Positions 34,647-42,954 of a stretch of 64,000 bases of DNA are shown here, piece after piece. The DNA lies in NCBI RefSeq assembly GCF_008180865.1, contig NZ_VTEX01000002.1:682001-746000 (forward strand), in the 5' to 3' direction. Each line of letters begins with the position of its first letter. Within the stretch, counting starts at the first letter, position 1. The notes below the pieces were generated by a model. It made no database searches. It was given only the letters and a program-made list of their open reading frames with translations, and had not been told where the DNA came from. The position numbers and the translations under genes were made by a program. This DNA comes from Rossellomorea aquimaris (GTDB lineage Bacteria > Bacillota > Bacilli > Bacillales > Bacillaceae_B).

Positions 34647-35615
34647 ATGAGAGGCGACCGACTGGTGTCCATTCTTTTATTATTACAAACACACGGCCAA
34701 ATGACCGCAAAAGAACTGTCAGAGAGATTGGAAGTTTCCGAGCGGACGATTTACAGGGACATGGACGCACTGAGCGGAACAGGGATCCCCGTGGTGGCAG
34801 AGCGCGGGAAAAACGGGGGATGGTCCTTACTCGAAGACTATCAGACGGATCTGACCGGGTTGAAGGAAACGGAAATCCGTGCTCTGTTCGTTTCACCTTC
34901 AGTTCATCTCCTCGAGGACCTCGGTCTGACACGCACTACCGAAGAAGCAAGGAATAAACTCATCGCCTCCCTCCCAGCCACTTACCGTGAGAACGCGAAG
35001 GATGTTTGGAACCGGATCCATCTCGACACAAGCTCCTGGCGAAAGCAGAAAGACAAGACTGCCTCACTTGAAATCATCAAAGAGGCGATATTTCAGGAAA
35101 TCAAATTATCAATCACTTACGAACGTGCCGATGGGGAAACGGATGACCGCTTAGTTGAACCACTCGGGCTCGTAGCGAAAGGTGACCTCTGGTATCTCGT
35201 TGGAACTAAACAAAACGGTGATATCCGAAATTACAGAGTGTCCCGCATCCACTCAGCCGACCTTATGGACGAAACGTTTGAGAGACCTAAGGGATTCGAC
35301 CTTGCTCAGTACTGGTCCTCCTCTGCCCGATCCTTCATTCAGAAACTTCCCTCTTATGAAGTGAATGTCGAGGTCTCGCCAAAGGTTTTATCTAGACTCA
35401 CATTTACCGGTCGATTTGCCCGGGTCCTTGAAGTCGGAGAACGAAATGGGCCATCCTGGATACCCGTGACCCTTTCGTTTGATACAGAAGAAGAAGCAAA
35501 GGGATATCTTTTGGGGTTTGCCGACCAGGTTAAGGTAATAAACCCCAAAAGCCTGAAGGAAAAGATCCTTGAGATGGCTGAGGCTGCCGTTTCATTTTAT
35601 CAAGGAATGGAATAA
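34647..35615 (+). CDS. YafY-type WYL-domain transcriptional regulator
   Basis: A 322-residue regulator. HTH_11 domain (2-58; MTAKELSERLEVSERTIYRDMDAL), then a WYL domain (about 135-215; GLVAKGDLWYLVGTKQNGDIRNYRVSRI) that binds a ligand or nucleic acid, and a C-terminal WCX extension. Likely controls the divergent SDR gene and itself. Confidence 0.9.
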   Translation: MRGDRLVSILLLLQTHGQMTAKELSERLEVSERTIYRDMDALSGTGIPVVAERGKNGGWSLLEDYQTDLTGLKETEIRALFVSPSVHLLEDLGLTRTTEEARNKLIASLPATYRENAKDVWNRIHLDTSSWRKQKDKTASLEIIKEAIFQEIKLSITYERADGETDDRLVEPLGLVAKGDLWYLVGTKQNGDIRNYRVSRIHSADLMDETFERPKGFDLAQYWSSSARSFIQKLPSYEVNVEVSPKVLSRLTFTGRFARVLEVGERNGPSWIPVTLSFDTEEEAKGYLLGFADQVKVINPKSLKEKILEMAEAAVSFYQGME

Positions 35616-35654
35616 TCCTCAGATACGTTATAGAAAATCGAATACAGAATTCCC

Positions 35655-35740
35655 ATGATTAACACCATTTCACTTGCCGACCCTGGTATTGATGACTCCA
35701 TTGCCTTCATGTATTTACTGACCTTAGAACCCGGAAGAAA
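35655..35740 (+). pseudogene. Stub of a nucleoside hydrolase gene
   Basis: About 26 codons (MINTISLADPGIDDSIAFMY...) closely match the start of the nucleoside hydrolase at 24381 (ADPGIDDSIAIMY). Similarity then ends, and the terminator of the convergent gene follows. The remaining roughly 290 codons are gone. Confidence 0.8.
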
Positions 35741-35753
35741 AAGTATCCCGTTG

Positions 35754-35790
35754 AAAAAAGAAGGGTTGGGCATCTCTACTTCCACCCTTC
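35754..35790 (-). terminator. Terminator of the metallo-hydrolase gene
   Basis: GAAGGGTTGG/CCACCCTTC stem with one bulge and a T6 run on the minus strand. Confidence 0.7.
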
Positions 35791-35800
35791 CCTTCCTTTT

Positions 35801-36487
35801 TCATCTCTTCTCTCCAATAGAGATTAACTCATCAAGGAACACGTCCAGATCTCCCACTAACACTCCCCCATGTCCTGTGCACATCACGTCCGGATCATAT
35901 TCCTTCATAGTTCTTAATCCAGTCAGAAATTGCGGTAAGTCCCCTTTTGAAACCCCACCACATTGAAGGTATTCAATCCAGGCTTGTCTAAGGTCGTCCC
36001 CTTTTGAAACAAGCCCTCCTTCCGACAAAGGGTCCCCAAAGAAACAGAGGAAATCACCCGTGAATATTGTTCTGGTTGTCCGATGAAAGAAAATAACAGA
36101 ACCCGGAGAATGATAGCCGACTTTGGTATATTCAAAATTCCCTATCGTTCCCCTATCAAAGAGCTCCCTGCTGATGGAAGACGCAGCCGTGAAAGTCTCA
36201 TCAGCATGAATGACTTTCATTGCCTCAGCGAATAGCGACACCCCTCCCACATGATCCTCATGACCATGGGTAACGAGCATCCGCTTTACATCGTTAGCCG
36301 TATTCCCGATTTTGTTTAAGGCGTGCTGGAGAAACACCGAGTGACCCTCTTTACATGAATCGACCACTGTCAATCCAGCATCCTCCTGAATAAAGTATGC
36401 ATTCGTATATGTATTCCATTCAACATCCCAAACCGCAAACACAAATATTTGATTGTTCACCTGTTCTAATAGATAATCCACTTTCAC
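35801..36487 (-). CDS. MBL-fold metallo-hydrolase
   Basis: A 228-residue metallo-beta-lactamase-fold hydrolase. THGHEDHVGG is the HxHxDH zinc motif, FTGDFL the later Asp, and GHGG the final His. Glyoxalase II-like organisation. The substrate is unknown. GTG start, with GGAGGGGGG immediately upstream. Confidence 0.87.
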   Translation of the reverse strand: MKVDYLLEQVNNQIFVFAVWDVEWNTYTNAYFIQEDAGLTVVDSCKEGHSVFLQHALNKIGNTANDVKRMLVTHGHEDHVGGVSLFAEAMKVIHADETFTAASSISRELFDRGTIGNFEYTKVGYHSPGSVIFFHRTTRTIFTGDFLCFFGDPLSEGGLVSKGDDLRQAWIEYLQCGGVSKGDLPQFLTGLRTMKEYDPDVMCTGHGGVLVGDLDVFLDELISIGEKR

Positions 36488-36542
36488 TCCCCCCTCCAGA
36501 CTTCCACGTTAAACAATTCATCAATTAGGTAGAATCCTCCTT

Positions 36543-36788
36543 TTATGGGATTACTCGGTATATAAAACCTTGTATGAAAACCATGAGTAAGAAAGCGGCT
36601 ACTCCAAAAAACAGATAACTTCGATACGATTTCCGATCTTTCTGAAGATCTTCTGCTCCCATGATTACCATGAGGACCGCCAACCCAGCCATGGTAAAAG
36701 GAAGTAAATCATTATTATTTGAAATCAATCCATAGAGTGATAGTGCCAGAACGATGATGCTTAACGTTTTTCTTGATTTTTTCAGCAC
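36543..36788 (-). CDS. DUF3953-like small membrane protein
   Basis: An 81-residue protein with three membrane helices (about 9-24, 29-46 and 58-77). ALSLYGLISNNNDLLPFTM and VIMGAEDLQKDRK fit DUF3953. GTG start with AGAGGGA six bases upstream. Function unknown. Confidence 0.68.
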   Translation of the reverse strand: MLKKSRKTLSIIVLALSLYGLISNNNDLLPFTMAGLAVLMVIMGAEDLQKDRKSYRSYLFFGVAAFLLMVFIQGFIYRVIP

Positions 36789-36945
36789 AGTTGATCCCTC
36801 TTTTCCTCTTTTGTAAACAATGTCTTCGAGATAAGGGATAAGATAGATGAATCCATTTCAATGCATACTCCCCAATTATCTTTATAAAATTGCTTAGACT
36901 CCTAGAATTCATCCTTATTTTACCACATCAGATGAACTCAACCAT

Positions 36946-36972
36946 AAATAAAACGCCCTTTCTCAAGGACGT
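36946..36972 (-). terminator. Terminator after the 50-codon ORF
   Basis: ACGTCCTT/AAGGGCGT hairpin (one mismatch) followed by TTTATTTAT on the minus strand. Confidence 0.5.
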
Positions 36973-36984
36973 CTGTTTTCTCAC

Positions 36985-37137
36985 CTATTCAATCTCTTTC
37001 ACAACCTCTGCCATCTTCTCCGGTCTTCCATCTGGCAGATTCCGATAGATATCCCGCGCCATGTCAATTCCTGTATTTCCATCATTTAGCCCGGTCATGA
37101 CCAGTACGGATGATTCAATCGCCATCCAATCACACAT
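36985..37137 (-). CDS. Short ORF or C-terminal gene fragment, unknown
   Basis: Fifty protein-like codons (for instance DMARDIYRNLPDGRPEKMAE) ending at a TAG just before a terminator, but with no convincing ribosome-binding site at the first ATG. It may be the tail of a lost gene. Family not recognised. Confidence 0.35.
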   Translation of the reverse strand: MCDWMAIESSVLVMTGLNDGNTGIDMARDIYRNLPDGRPEKMAEVVKEIE

Positions 37138-37175
37138 GTTGCCTGACCCACGGCGGGTCAGGCAACATCGTTTTT
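37136..37175 (+). terminator. Strong hairpin with T-run on the plus strand
   Basis: ATGTTGCCTGACCC paired with its complement (14 bp), then TTTTT. No plus-strand gene lies nearby upstream, so it appears orphaned, or serves the minus-strand VOC gene despite the weaker tail on that side. Confidence 0.6.
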
Positions 37176-37192
37176 ATCAATCTATAATGATC

Positions 37193-37588
37193 CTACTTCG
37201 CATCCTTATCAGGCTGATGAATCCCGAATACATTACCTTCCGTATCTATGTAGTAACCTTGCCAAGCCATACCAGGCAGGGCGTACTTAGGTAAGGCAAC
37301 CTTGCCCCCATGTTCAAGGATCAGTTTCTCCGTTTTATCATAATTTTCCACACCCATCGTACACGAATAGCCGTTCATCGGTTGATTCGGTTCTGGTGGA
37401 GGACTTTGACGCTGCATCAACGCACCATTGATCCCCATCTCATTTTCATCCCCTGTAACCGCACCAAAGTAAGGCATTCCGGCGAATTCACTCCAGTCTT
37501 CGAACTTCCAGCCGAATACTTCTCCATAGAACGTCTTTGCTCTCTCCATTTCATCCACGTGCACTTCGAAATGTACCATTCTTCCCAT
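37193..37588 (-). CDS. VOC-family (glyoxalase/bleomycin-resistance fold) protein
   Basis: A 131-residue single-module pair of beta-alpha-beta3 units: VHFEVHVDEMERAKTFYGEVFGWKFED at the start and YYIDTEGNVFGIHQPD at the end, typical of VOC proteins with a His/Glu metal site. The ligand is unknown. GGAGGT precedes the ATG. Confidence 0.85.
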   Translation of the reverse strand: MGRMVHFEVHVDEMERAKTFYGEVFGWKFEDWSEFAGMPYFGAVTGDENEMGINGALMQRQSPPPEPNQPMNGYSCTMGVENYDKTEKLILEHGGKVALPKYALPGMAWQGYYIDTEGNVFGIHQPDKDAK

Positions 37589-37662
37589 TGTTCATACCTC
37601 CCTAGATTCTATCATTCACTATAATCATTTCGTTATCACAGGGAGAAACCCTTCTTTTTTTC

Positions 37663-37691
37663 AAAATATCCCATCAAACTCAAGATGGAAT
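37663..37691 (-). terminator. Terminator of the acyl-CoA operon
   Basis: ATTCCATC/GATGGGAT stem (8 bp, one G-U) with an 8-base loop, then ATTTTG, 16 bases beyond the last stop codon. Confidence 0.55.
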
Positions 37692-37706
37692 CTTCTCTTA
37701 ATCTAT

Positions 37707-38822
37707 TCATCCAATTATACCTTTCTTCTCCCAATACAGTATCCGCTCATCCGTGACGTCAAGCCAGTCCCGCAGAACCTCTTTGGTCTGTTCCCCTTTT
37801 TCCGGAGGGGGTGTGGCAGCCCCTCGATTCAAATCCCCGTACATGTCCACTTGCCCGTCCCTTGTAACAAATCCCTTTTCTTTATAAAAAGGGTATTCAA
37901 CAAGTTCTCCCGCATCCAAAACCGGGGTAAGACAGCAGTCCACTTCCTGGCCAAACCCGGACCACTCCGATCGTGTTTTGTTCCTAAACAAATCGACCAG
38001 TTCACAGTATACGGGATTTTCCGTATCCGGCTTCGAGTAGTGTGCTGACAGCCAGTCCTCCCTGCCAAGAGCCTGACAAAAGTTCCGCCAAAATTTCGGC
38101 TCCAGGGCGGCGAGGCTGACAAATCCCTTATCCTTCGTTTCATACAGCCCGTATGAAATCACGGTACCGTTTAATACCTGAACACCATGTGGGTATCCTG
38201 TTTCCTTTTCAATCAGGACATGATTGGTCATCAAGGAAGCCATGCTCTCCGCAAGGGAAACGCAGTGATAGCTTCCTTCTCCTGATATCCCCCTCGCCAC
38301 AAGTCCGGCCAGGATCCTTTCGCTTGCGGTTAATCCGCCGATATAGTCGGCAAACGTATGGCTCGGATGAACCGGTCTTCCGCTCTTGTCCTTCAGCTGT
38401 GCAAGGGCCCCGCTCACACTCATATAATTCAAATCATGACTTCCGAGCTGAGACATCTTCCCACTGTTCCCATAGCCAGTGATGGAGCAGTAGACTATGG
38501 CAGGATTGATGCTCCTGACCTCTTTGTAACCAAGACCAAGCTTTTCCATTACACCGGACCGGAAGCTTTCAATGAGCACATCAGCCTTTTCGATCAGGTC
38601 AAGGGCAATCTTTCTCCCTTCTTCCTGTTTTAGATTCAAGACGATACTTTTTTTGCCACGGTTATGAGCGTTGAACACCAAGCCGTTTCCATTATGTCTT
38701 GCCGGATCTCCTTCCGGGGATTCTACCTTGATCACTTCCGCTCCAAGTTCCGCAAGCCGCAGGGTGGTAAAAGGTCCAGGTATATAGTTGGTAAAGTCGA
38801 TTACTTGAATGCCCTTCAGCAT
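37707..38822 (-). CDS. CaiB/BaiF family III CoA-transferase or acyl-CoA racemase
   Basis: A 371-residue enzyme of the alpha-methylacyl-CoA racemase/formyl-CoA transferase fold. LKGIQVIDFTNYIPGPFTTLRLAELGAEVIKVE is the hallmark N-terminus, and LGSHDLNY holds the conserved catalytic Asp. It could move CoA between acids or epimerise 2-methylacyl-CoA, fitting branched-chain acid breakdown. Last gene of the sigma-54-driven operon, 62 bases after the thiolase. AAGGAGG precedes the ATG. Confidence 0.87.
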   Translation of the reverse strand: MLKGIQVIDFTNYIPGPFTTLRLAELGAEVIKVESPEGDPARHNGNGLVFNAHNRGKKSIVLNLKQEEGRKIALDLIEKADVLIESFRSGVMEKLGLGYKEVRSINPAIVYCSITGYGNSGKMSQLGSHDLNYMSVSGALAQLKDKSGRPVHPSHTFADYIGGLTASERILAGLVARGISGEGSYHCVSLAESMASLMTNHVLIEKETGYPHGVQVLNGTVISYGLYETKDKGFVSLAALEPKFWRNFCQALGREDWLSAHYSKPDTENPVYCELVDLFRNKTRSEWSGFGQEVDCCLTPVLDAGELVEYPFYKEKGFVTRDGQVDMYGDLNRGAATPPPEKGEQTKEVLRDWLDVTDERILYWEKKGIIG

Positions 38823-38884
38823 GGTCGGATATCACACCTCCTTGTTTGAACCTGCTCATTCGTGCCCGGAACAGGATTTCATTC

Positions 38885-40039
38885 TTAACCGAGCCGCTCA
38901 ATGATGGTGGCATTCGCCATTCCATGGCCTTCGCACATGGTCTGTAATCCATAACGGCCTCCCGTTCTTTCAAGCTCATGCATCATGGTAAGCATCAAGC
39001 GTGCCCCACTTGCACCGAGTGGGTGACCGAGGGCGATCGCTCCGCCATTCGGGTTTAGTTTCTCAGGATCCGCTCCTGTTTCCTTGAGCCAGGCCAGTGG
39101 GACAGAGGCAAAGGCTTCGTTGACCTCAAATACATCAATATCTTCAAGCGTCAATCCTGACTTTTTCAGTATTTTTTCGGTTGCCGGGATCGGTCCTGTC
39201 AGCATCAAGGTAGGATCAGAGCCGACAACCACTCGTGTATGAACCTTGAAGCGTGGGGTCAAGCCCAGTTCCTCTGCCTTTTCCCGGCTCATCAATAGAA
39301 GGACGGCTGCCCCGTCACTGATTTGGCTCGCGTTTCCTGCATGGATGACACCGTCTTCCTTGAAGACCGTCTTCAATCCGGCAAGAACGTCTGGAGTCGT
39401 CCCTTCCCTTGGACCCGAGTCCTCGTTCACAGTGGTGGTTTCCCCATTTTCATCAGTGACTTGAAGTGGCATGATCTCCTTTTTGAAATGTCCTTCAGCC
39501 TGTGCCTTCAACGCCCGGCGATGGCTTTCGGCCGAGAATTCGTCGAGTTCCTTTCGGGTAAATCCATATTTCTCCGCAATCCGTTCGGCTGATAATCCTT
39601 GATGGATGATTTCGTAGCGTCCTTTTAGCTTCGGGCTAAACGGGACGGCATCCCCATAATTGGATCCCATCGGTACTCTGGACATATTCTCCACGCCGCC
39701 TGCGATCACGACATCCATGTCCCCTGCTAAAATCGCCTGTGCGGCAAAATGGACAGCCTGCTGGCTCGAGCCGCACTGGCGGTCAATGGTGGTCCCGGGT
39801 ACTTCTATCGGAAAGCCCGCTATCAAAGCAGATACACGGGCAATATCCCCTGCCTGTTCCCCTGATTGAGACACGCAGCCAAGAATCACATCTTCCACGA
39901 GTCCAGGATCAATCCCGGCCCGTTTGACCACCTCTTCAAGGACCTGTGCCGCCAGATCATCGGGGCGGATATCCTTTAATAACCCCTTCCTTCTTCCTAC
40001 AGGTGTCCTCACACCTTCAACAATGACCACTTCACGCAT
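38885..40039 (-). CDS. Acetyl-CoA acyltransferase (thiolase)
   Basis: A 384-residue thiolase performing the final chain-shortening step of beta-oxidation. Nucleophile Cys89 in DRQCGSSQQAVHFA, GHPLGASGAR with the catalytic His, and CEGHGMANA with the second Cys. Length and motifs match FadA-type 3-ketoacyl-CoA thiolases. Third gene of the operon, 36 bases after the acyl-CoA dehydrogenase. Confidence 0.93.
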   Translation of the reverse strand: MREVVIVEGVRTPVGRRKGLLKDIRPDDLAAQVLEEVVKRAGIDPGLVEDVILGCVSQSGEQAGDIARVSALIAGFPIEVPGTTIDRQCGSSQQAVHFAAQAILAGDMDVVIAGGVENMSRVPMGSNYGDAVPFSPKLKGRYEIIHQGLSAERIAEKYGFTRKELDEFSAESHRRALKAQAEGHFKKEIMPLQVTDENGETTTVNEDSGPREGTTPDVLAGLKTVFKEDGVIHAGNASQISDGAAVLLLMSREKAEELGLTPRFKVHTRVVVGSDPTLMLTGPIPATEKILKKSGLTLEDIDVFEVNEAFASVPLAWLKETGADPEKLNPNGGAIALGHPLGASGARLMLTMMHELERTGGRYGLQTMCEGHGMANATIIERLG

Positions 40040-40075
40040 GTTTCATCTTCCTTTCTGCTTTTGAAATCCCGTACT

Positions 40076-41221
40076 CTATAAACCTAAGTTCTTCGCAATA
40101 ATCGTCTTCATGATTTCATTGGTTCCTGCGTATATGCTCGCAACCGGAATATCCCGGAATCTCCTCGCAATCTCGTATTCTTCCATATATCCATATCCCC
40201 CATGGAGCTGCATGCATTCGGTTGCTATTTTCTTGGCACTGTCGGTCAGCTTCCACTTGGCCATGGACACCTTCGTCACGATATCTTCCCCTGCGATATG
40301 CTCAGCAATCAGCTGATCAAGGAAGGCCCTGCCCATTTCGATTTCTGTCGCCATTTCCGCGATTTTGAACTGAGTATTCTGGAATTTGCTCACCGGCTTT
40401 CCGAAAGCATCACGGCTTTTAACATAATCGATGGTCTGGTTCAGCATCACTTCCGATGCCGTCTGTGCGGCAATGGCCACGAGTAAGCGTTCCTGCTGGA
40501 GCTTTTCCATCAAATAAACGAAGCCTTTCCCTTCTTCTCCAAGCAGGTTTTCTTTCGGTACGACACAGTCCTCGAAAATGAGTTCCGCCGTATCCTGAGA
40601 GTGGAGTCCTACTTTGTTCAGCTTCCTTCCCCGTGATAAACCGGGAGCATCCCCCTCGATCACCAGCAGGCTGACCCCCTTATGCTTCGGGCTCGCTTTT
40701 GGATCCGTTTTACAGGCGACCACAATCAGATCCGAGTGAATCCCATTGGTGATGAAGGTTTTGGCACCATTGACGATATAGTGATCTTCTTCAAGTACAG
40801 CCGTTGTCTTGATATTCGCAAGATCGGACCCTGTTCCCGGCTCTGTCATCGCAATGGCCGTAATGGTTTCCCCCGTCGCGCATTTAGGGAGCCAGCGTTG
40901 TTTCTGCTCTTCCGTTCCATAAGCTGTGAGATAGGGAACCACAATATCATTATGAAGCCCGATGCCAACAAGACCGGACCCAACTCGCTCTATCTCTTCG
41001 TTGATGATGACGGAGAATCCCCAGTCCACTTCACTCCCACCATATTGTTCCTCGATATCCGGGCAGAGATAGCCCTGCTCACCCATCTTCGTCCAGAAGG
41101 AGCGGGGAATCATCCGCTCCTCCTCCCATTGATCGTAGTAAGGATACGCTTCCTTTTCTAAAAACTTCCGTAATGACCGTCTGAACATGTCGTGATCATC
41201 TGTTAAATATAGGTGTTCCAT
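40076..41221 (-). CDS. Acyl-CoA dehydrogenase
   Basis: A 381-residue FAD-dependent enzyme introducing the 2,3-double bond into acyl-CoA. AIAMTEPGTGSDLANIKTTA binds flavin, LHGGYGYMEEYEIAR is the C-terminal signature, and Glu369 in YAGTNEIMK is the catalytic base position. Second gene of the operon, 33 bases after the ligase. Confidence 0.94.
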   Translation of the reverse strand: MEHLYLTDDHDMFRRSLRKFLEKEAYPYYDQWEEERMIPRSFWTKMGEQGYLCPDIEEQYGGSEVDWGFSVIINEEIERVGSGLVGIGLHNDIVVPYLTAYGTEEQKQRWLPKCATGETITAIAMTEPGTGSDLANIKTTAVLEEDHYIVNGAKTFITNGIHSDLIVVACKTDPKASPKHKGVSLLVIEGDAPGLSRGRKLNKVGLHSQDTAELIFEDCVVPKENLLGEEGKGFVYLMEKLQQERLLVAIAAQTASEVMLNQTIDYVKSRDAFGKPVSKFQNTQFKIAEMATEIEMGRAFLDQLIAEHIAGEDIVTKVSMAKWKLTDSAKKIATECMQLHGGYGYMEEYEIARRFRDIPVASIYAGTNEIMKTIIAKNLGL

Positions 41222-41254
41222 GTTACCCTCTCCTCTATGAAAATCACATTTTAG

Positions 41255-42778
41255 TTATTGTTTGACTCCGTTTAGAGACTGGCGCAGCTGAAATTTTAAT
41301 ATTTTCCCGGAAGCATTTCTCGGCAGGGCTTCTTCCACAAAGATTCTTCTTGGAATCTTGTAGCCTGCAAGCTTCTGACGACAGAAGCTTTTCAATTCCT
41401 GTTCATCAATGCTTGCACCCTGTTTCGGTACGATGACAGCACAGACGGCTTCTCCCCACGTTTCATCAGGAAGCCCGATGATTGCGGCCTCAAGCACGGA
41501 AGGATGCTCATAAAGGACTTCCTCGACTTCGATGGAATACACATTTTCCCCGCCTGAAATGATCATGTCCTTTTTCCGGTCTACTAGGGTGATGTAGCCT
41601 TTCTCATCAATAGTCGCGAGATCCCCCGTATACAGCCAGCCATCCTTCAGGGTTTTCCCCGTTTCCTCGGGCTTCCTATAATATTCCTTCATGATCGACT
41701 CACCCTTAAGGATGAACTCTCCGACCACACCTGGTGTAATGTCCTTCCCTTCCTCATTGACCACTCTAGCTTCGGTCAAGAATGCGGCTTTTCCACCTTT
41801 TCCAAGATGAGCTTTATGGCCCTCCGGATCTAACAGGATTCCTCCTGGTCCCGCTTCAGTCAACCCGCAAAGATTATAAAACTGGTCTGTCTTGAACAAT
41901 TCGATGCTCTTCCGGACAACCTCAGGGGCCATCGGTGCTGCACCATATCCACAACGTTTAATCGAAGACAGGTCATAATCTGCGGCATTTGGCACCTGGA
42001 GCATAAAGGTATACATGGCAGGCACCCCAAAGAAGTGGGTGATCTTATGCTCCTGTATCGCTTCAAGGGTCTTCACCGGATGAAAATCCCTGTGAATGAC
42101 ATGGGTCGCTCCCAGTACGACCCCTGAGAGAAGGAACAGATTCAGCTGGGCGGAATGGAACAACGGCGCAATATGAAGGAAGTTCTCTCTTTCGTTGATG
42201 CCCATGCTGATCATCATCGTAAGCCCGACATTGAATACCCGCTTATGATCGAATAAGGCTCCTTTAGGTCTTCCCGTCGTACCGGATGTATATAAGATTT
42301 CCAGATCGTCATCGTCCCTGACTTGAACTGACGGATCCTCTGTATTCGAAACGGGTACCCGGTCGAATGAATGATGCCCCACTGTTTTCGGAGTTCCCGT
42401 TGTAATCACATGCAGGACATGTGTACCTTCCCTGGCAGAAGTGACGGTCTCCTCGAATTCTTCGTCACAGAAGACGACAACCGATTCGGACTGTTCGAAA
42501 ATATAGTGAACCTCCGATGACGTCAGACGGAAATTGACAGGCACGATCACCGCCCCGATCTTGGCACCTGCAAAGAAAGCAAGCACGAACTGATCAGAAT
42601 TCTTCATCATCAGTGCCATCTTGTCACCTTTACGGATCCCGAGACCAAAAAGACCATGGGCCAGTTTATTCACTTCTTCGTTCAACTGCTTATACGTATA
42701 AGTTCTTCCTTCACATACAACCGCCAGCTTCTCCGGCTTCTTTCTCGCATTTTGTGCTAAATAAGAACCGATATCCAT
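41255..42778 (-). CDS. Acyl-CoA synthetase (AMP-forming)
   Basis: A 507-residue ANL-superfamily ligase activating a fatty or other carboxylic acid with ATP and CoA. P-loop YTSGTTGRPKG, A5-type motif YNLCGLTEAGPG, hinge GWLYTGDLATID followed by DRKKDMIISGGENVYS, and catalytic Lys in NASGKILK. First gene of the catabolic operon, with a sigma-54 promoter about 55 bases upstream of the start. ATG 42778 is preferred over 42802 because GGGGGA is spaced for it. Confidence 0.93.
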   Translation of the reverse strand: MDIGSYLAQNARKKPEKLAVVCEGRTYTYKQLNEEVNKLAHGLFGLGIRKGDKMALMMKNSDQFVLAFFAGAKIGAVIVPVNFRLTSSEVHYIFEQSESVVVFCDEEFEETVTSAREGTHVLHVITTGTPKTVGHHSFDRVPVSNTEDPSVQVRDDDDLEILYTSGTTGRPKGALFDHKRVFNVGLTMMISMGINERENFLHIAPLFHSAQLNLFLLSGVVLGATHVIHRDFHPVKTLEAIQEHKITHFFGVPAMYTFMLQVPNAADYDLSSIKRCGYGAAPMAPEVVRKSIELFKTDQFYNLCGLTEAGPGGILLDPEGHKAHLGKGGKAAFLTEARVVNEEGKDITPGVVGEFILKGESIMKEYYRKPEETGKTLKDGWLYTGDLATIDEKGYITLVDRKKDMIISGGENVYSIEVEEVLYEHPSVLEAAIIGLPDETWGEAVCAVIVPKQGASIDEQELKSFCRQKLAGYKIPRRIFVEEALPRNASGKILKFQLRQSLNGVKQ

Positions 42779-42830
42779 TATCCATTTCCCCCTATTGATC
42801 AAATATTTGAAAACGCATTCATTCTTATTT

Positions 42831-42848
42831 ATGCAATAATTGTGCCAA
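42831..42848 (-). promoter_or_regulatory. Sigma-54 (-24/-12) promoter of the acyl-CoA operon
   Basis: Minus strand TTGGCACAATTATTGCAT matches the sigma-54 consensus TGGCAC-N5-TTGC exactly, with GG and GC ten bases apart. Expected start of transcription is near 42821. Confidence 0.92.
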
Positions 42849-42895
42849 CTTTCAGAAAAAGGAAATCATAGGGATCATACGATGGAATAGCAATC

Positions 42896-42920
42896 AAGGT
42901 GTCCAGAAATTGGACACCTT
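42896..42920. promoter_or_regulatory. Upstream activator site (TGTCC-N7-GGACA)
   Basis: AAGGTGTCC-AGAAATT-GGACACCTT, a perfect 9-bp inverted repeat centred 62.5 bases upstream of the -24 GG. A second TGTCC-AGAATAA-GGACA element stands before the other sigma-54 promoter. Probably bound by the adjacent activator. Confidence 0.75.
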
Positions 42921-42954
42921 GATTTGGACAGCTTCTACGAACGGCTTACCCGTT

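Noticed and set aside
42896..42920. Terminator of the sigma-54 activator gene
   Set aside because: The hairpin lacks a T-run on the minus strand, and the same half-sites with the same spacer recur before the second sigma-54 promoter, away from any gene end.
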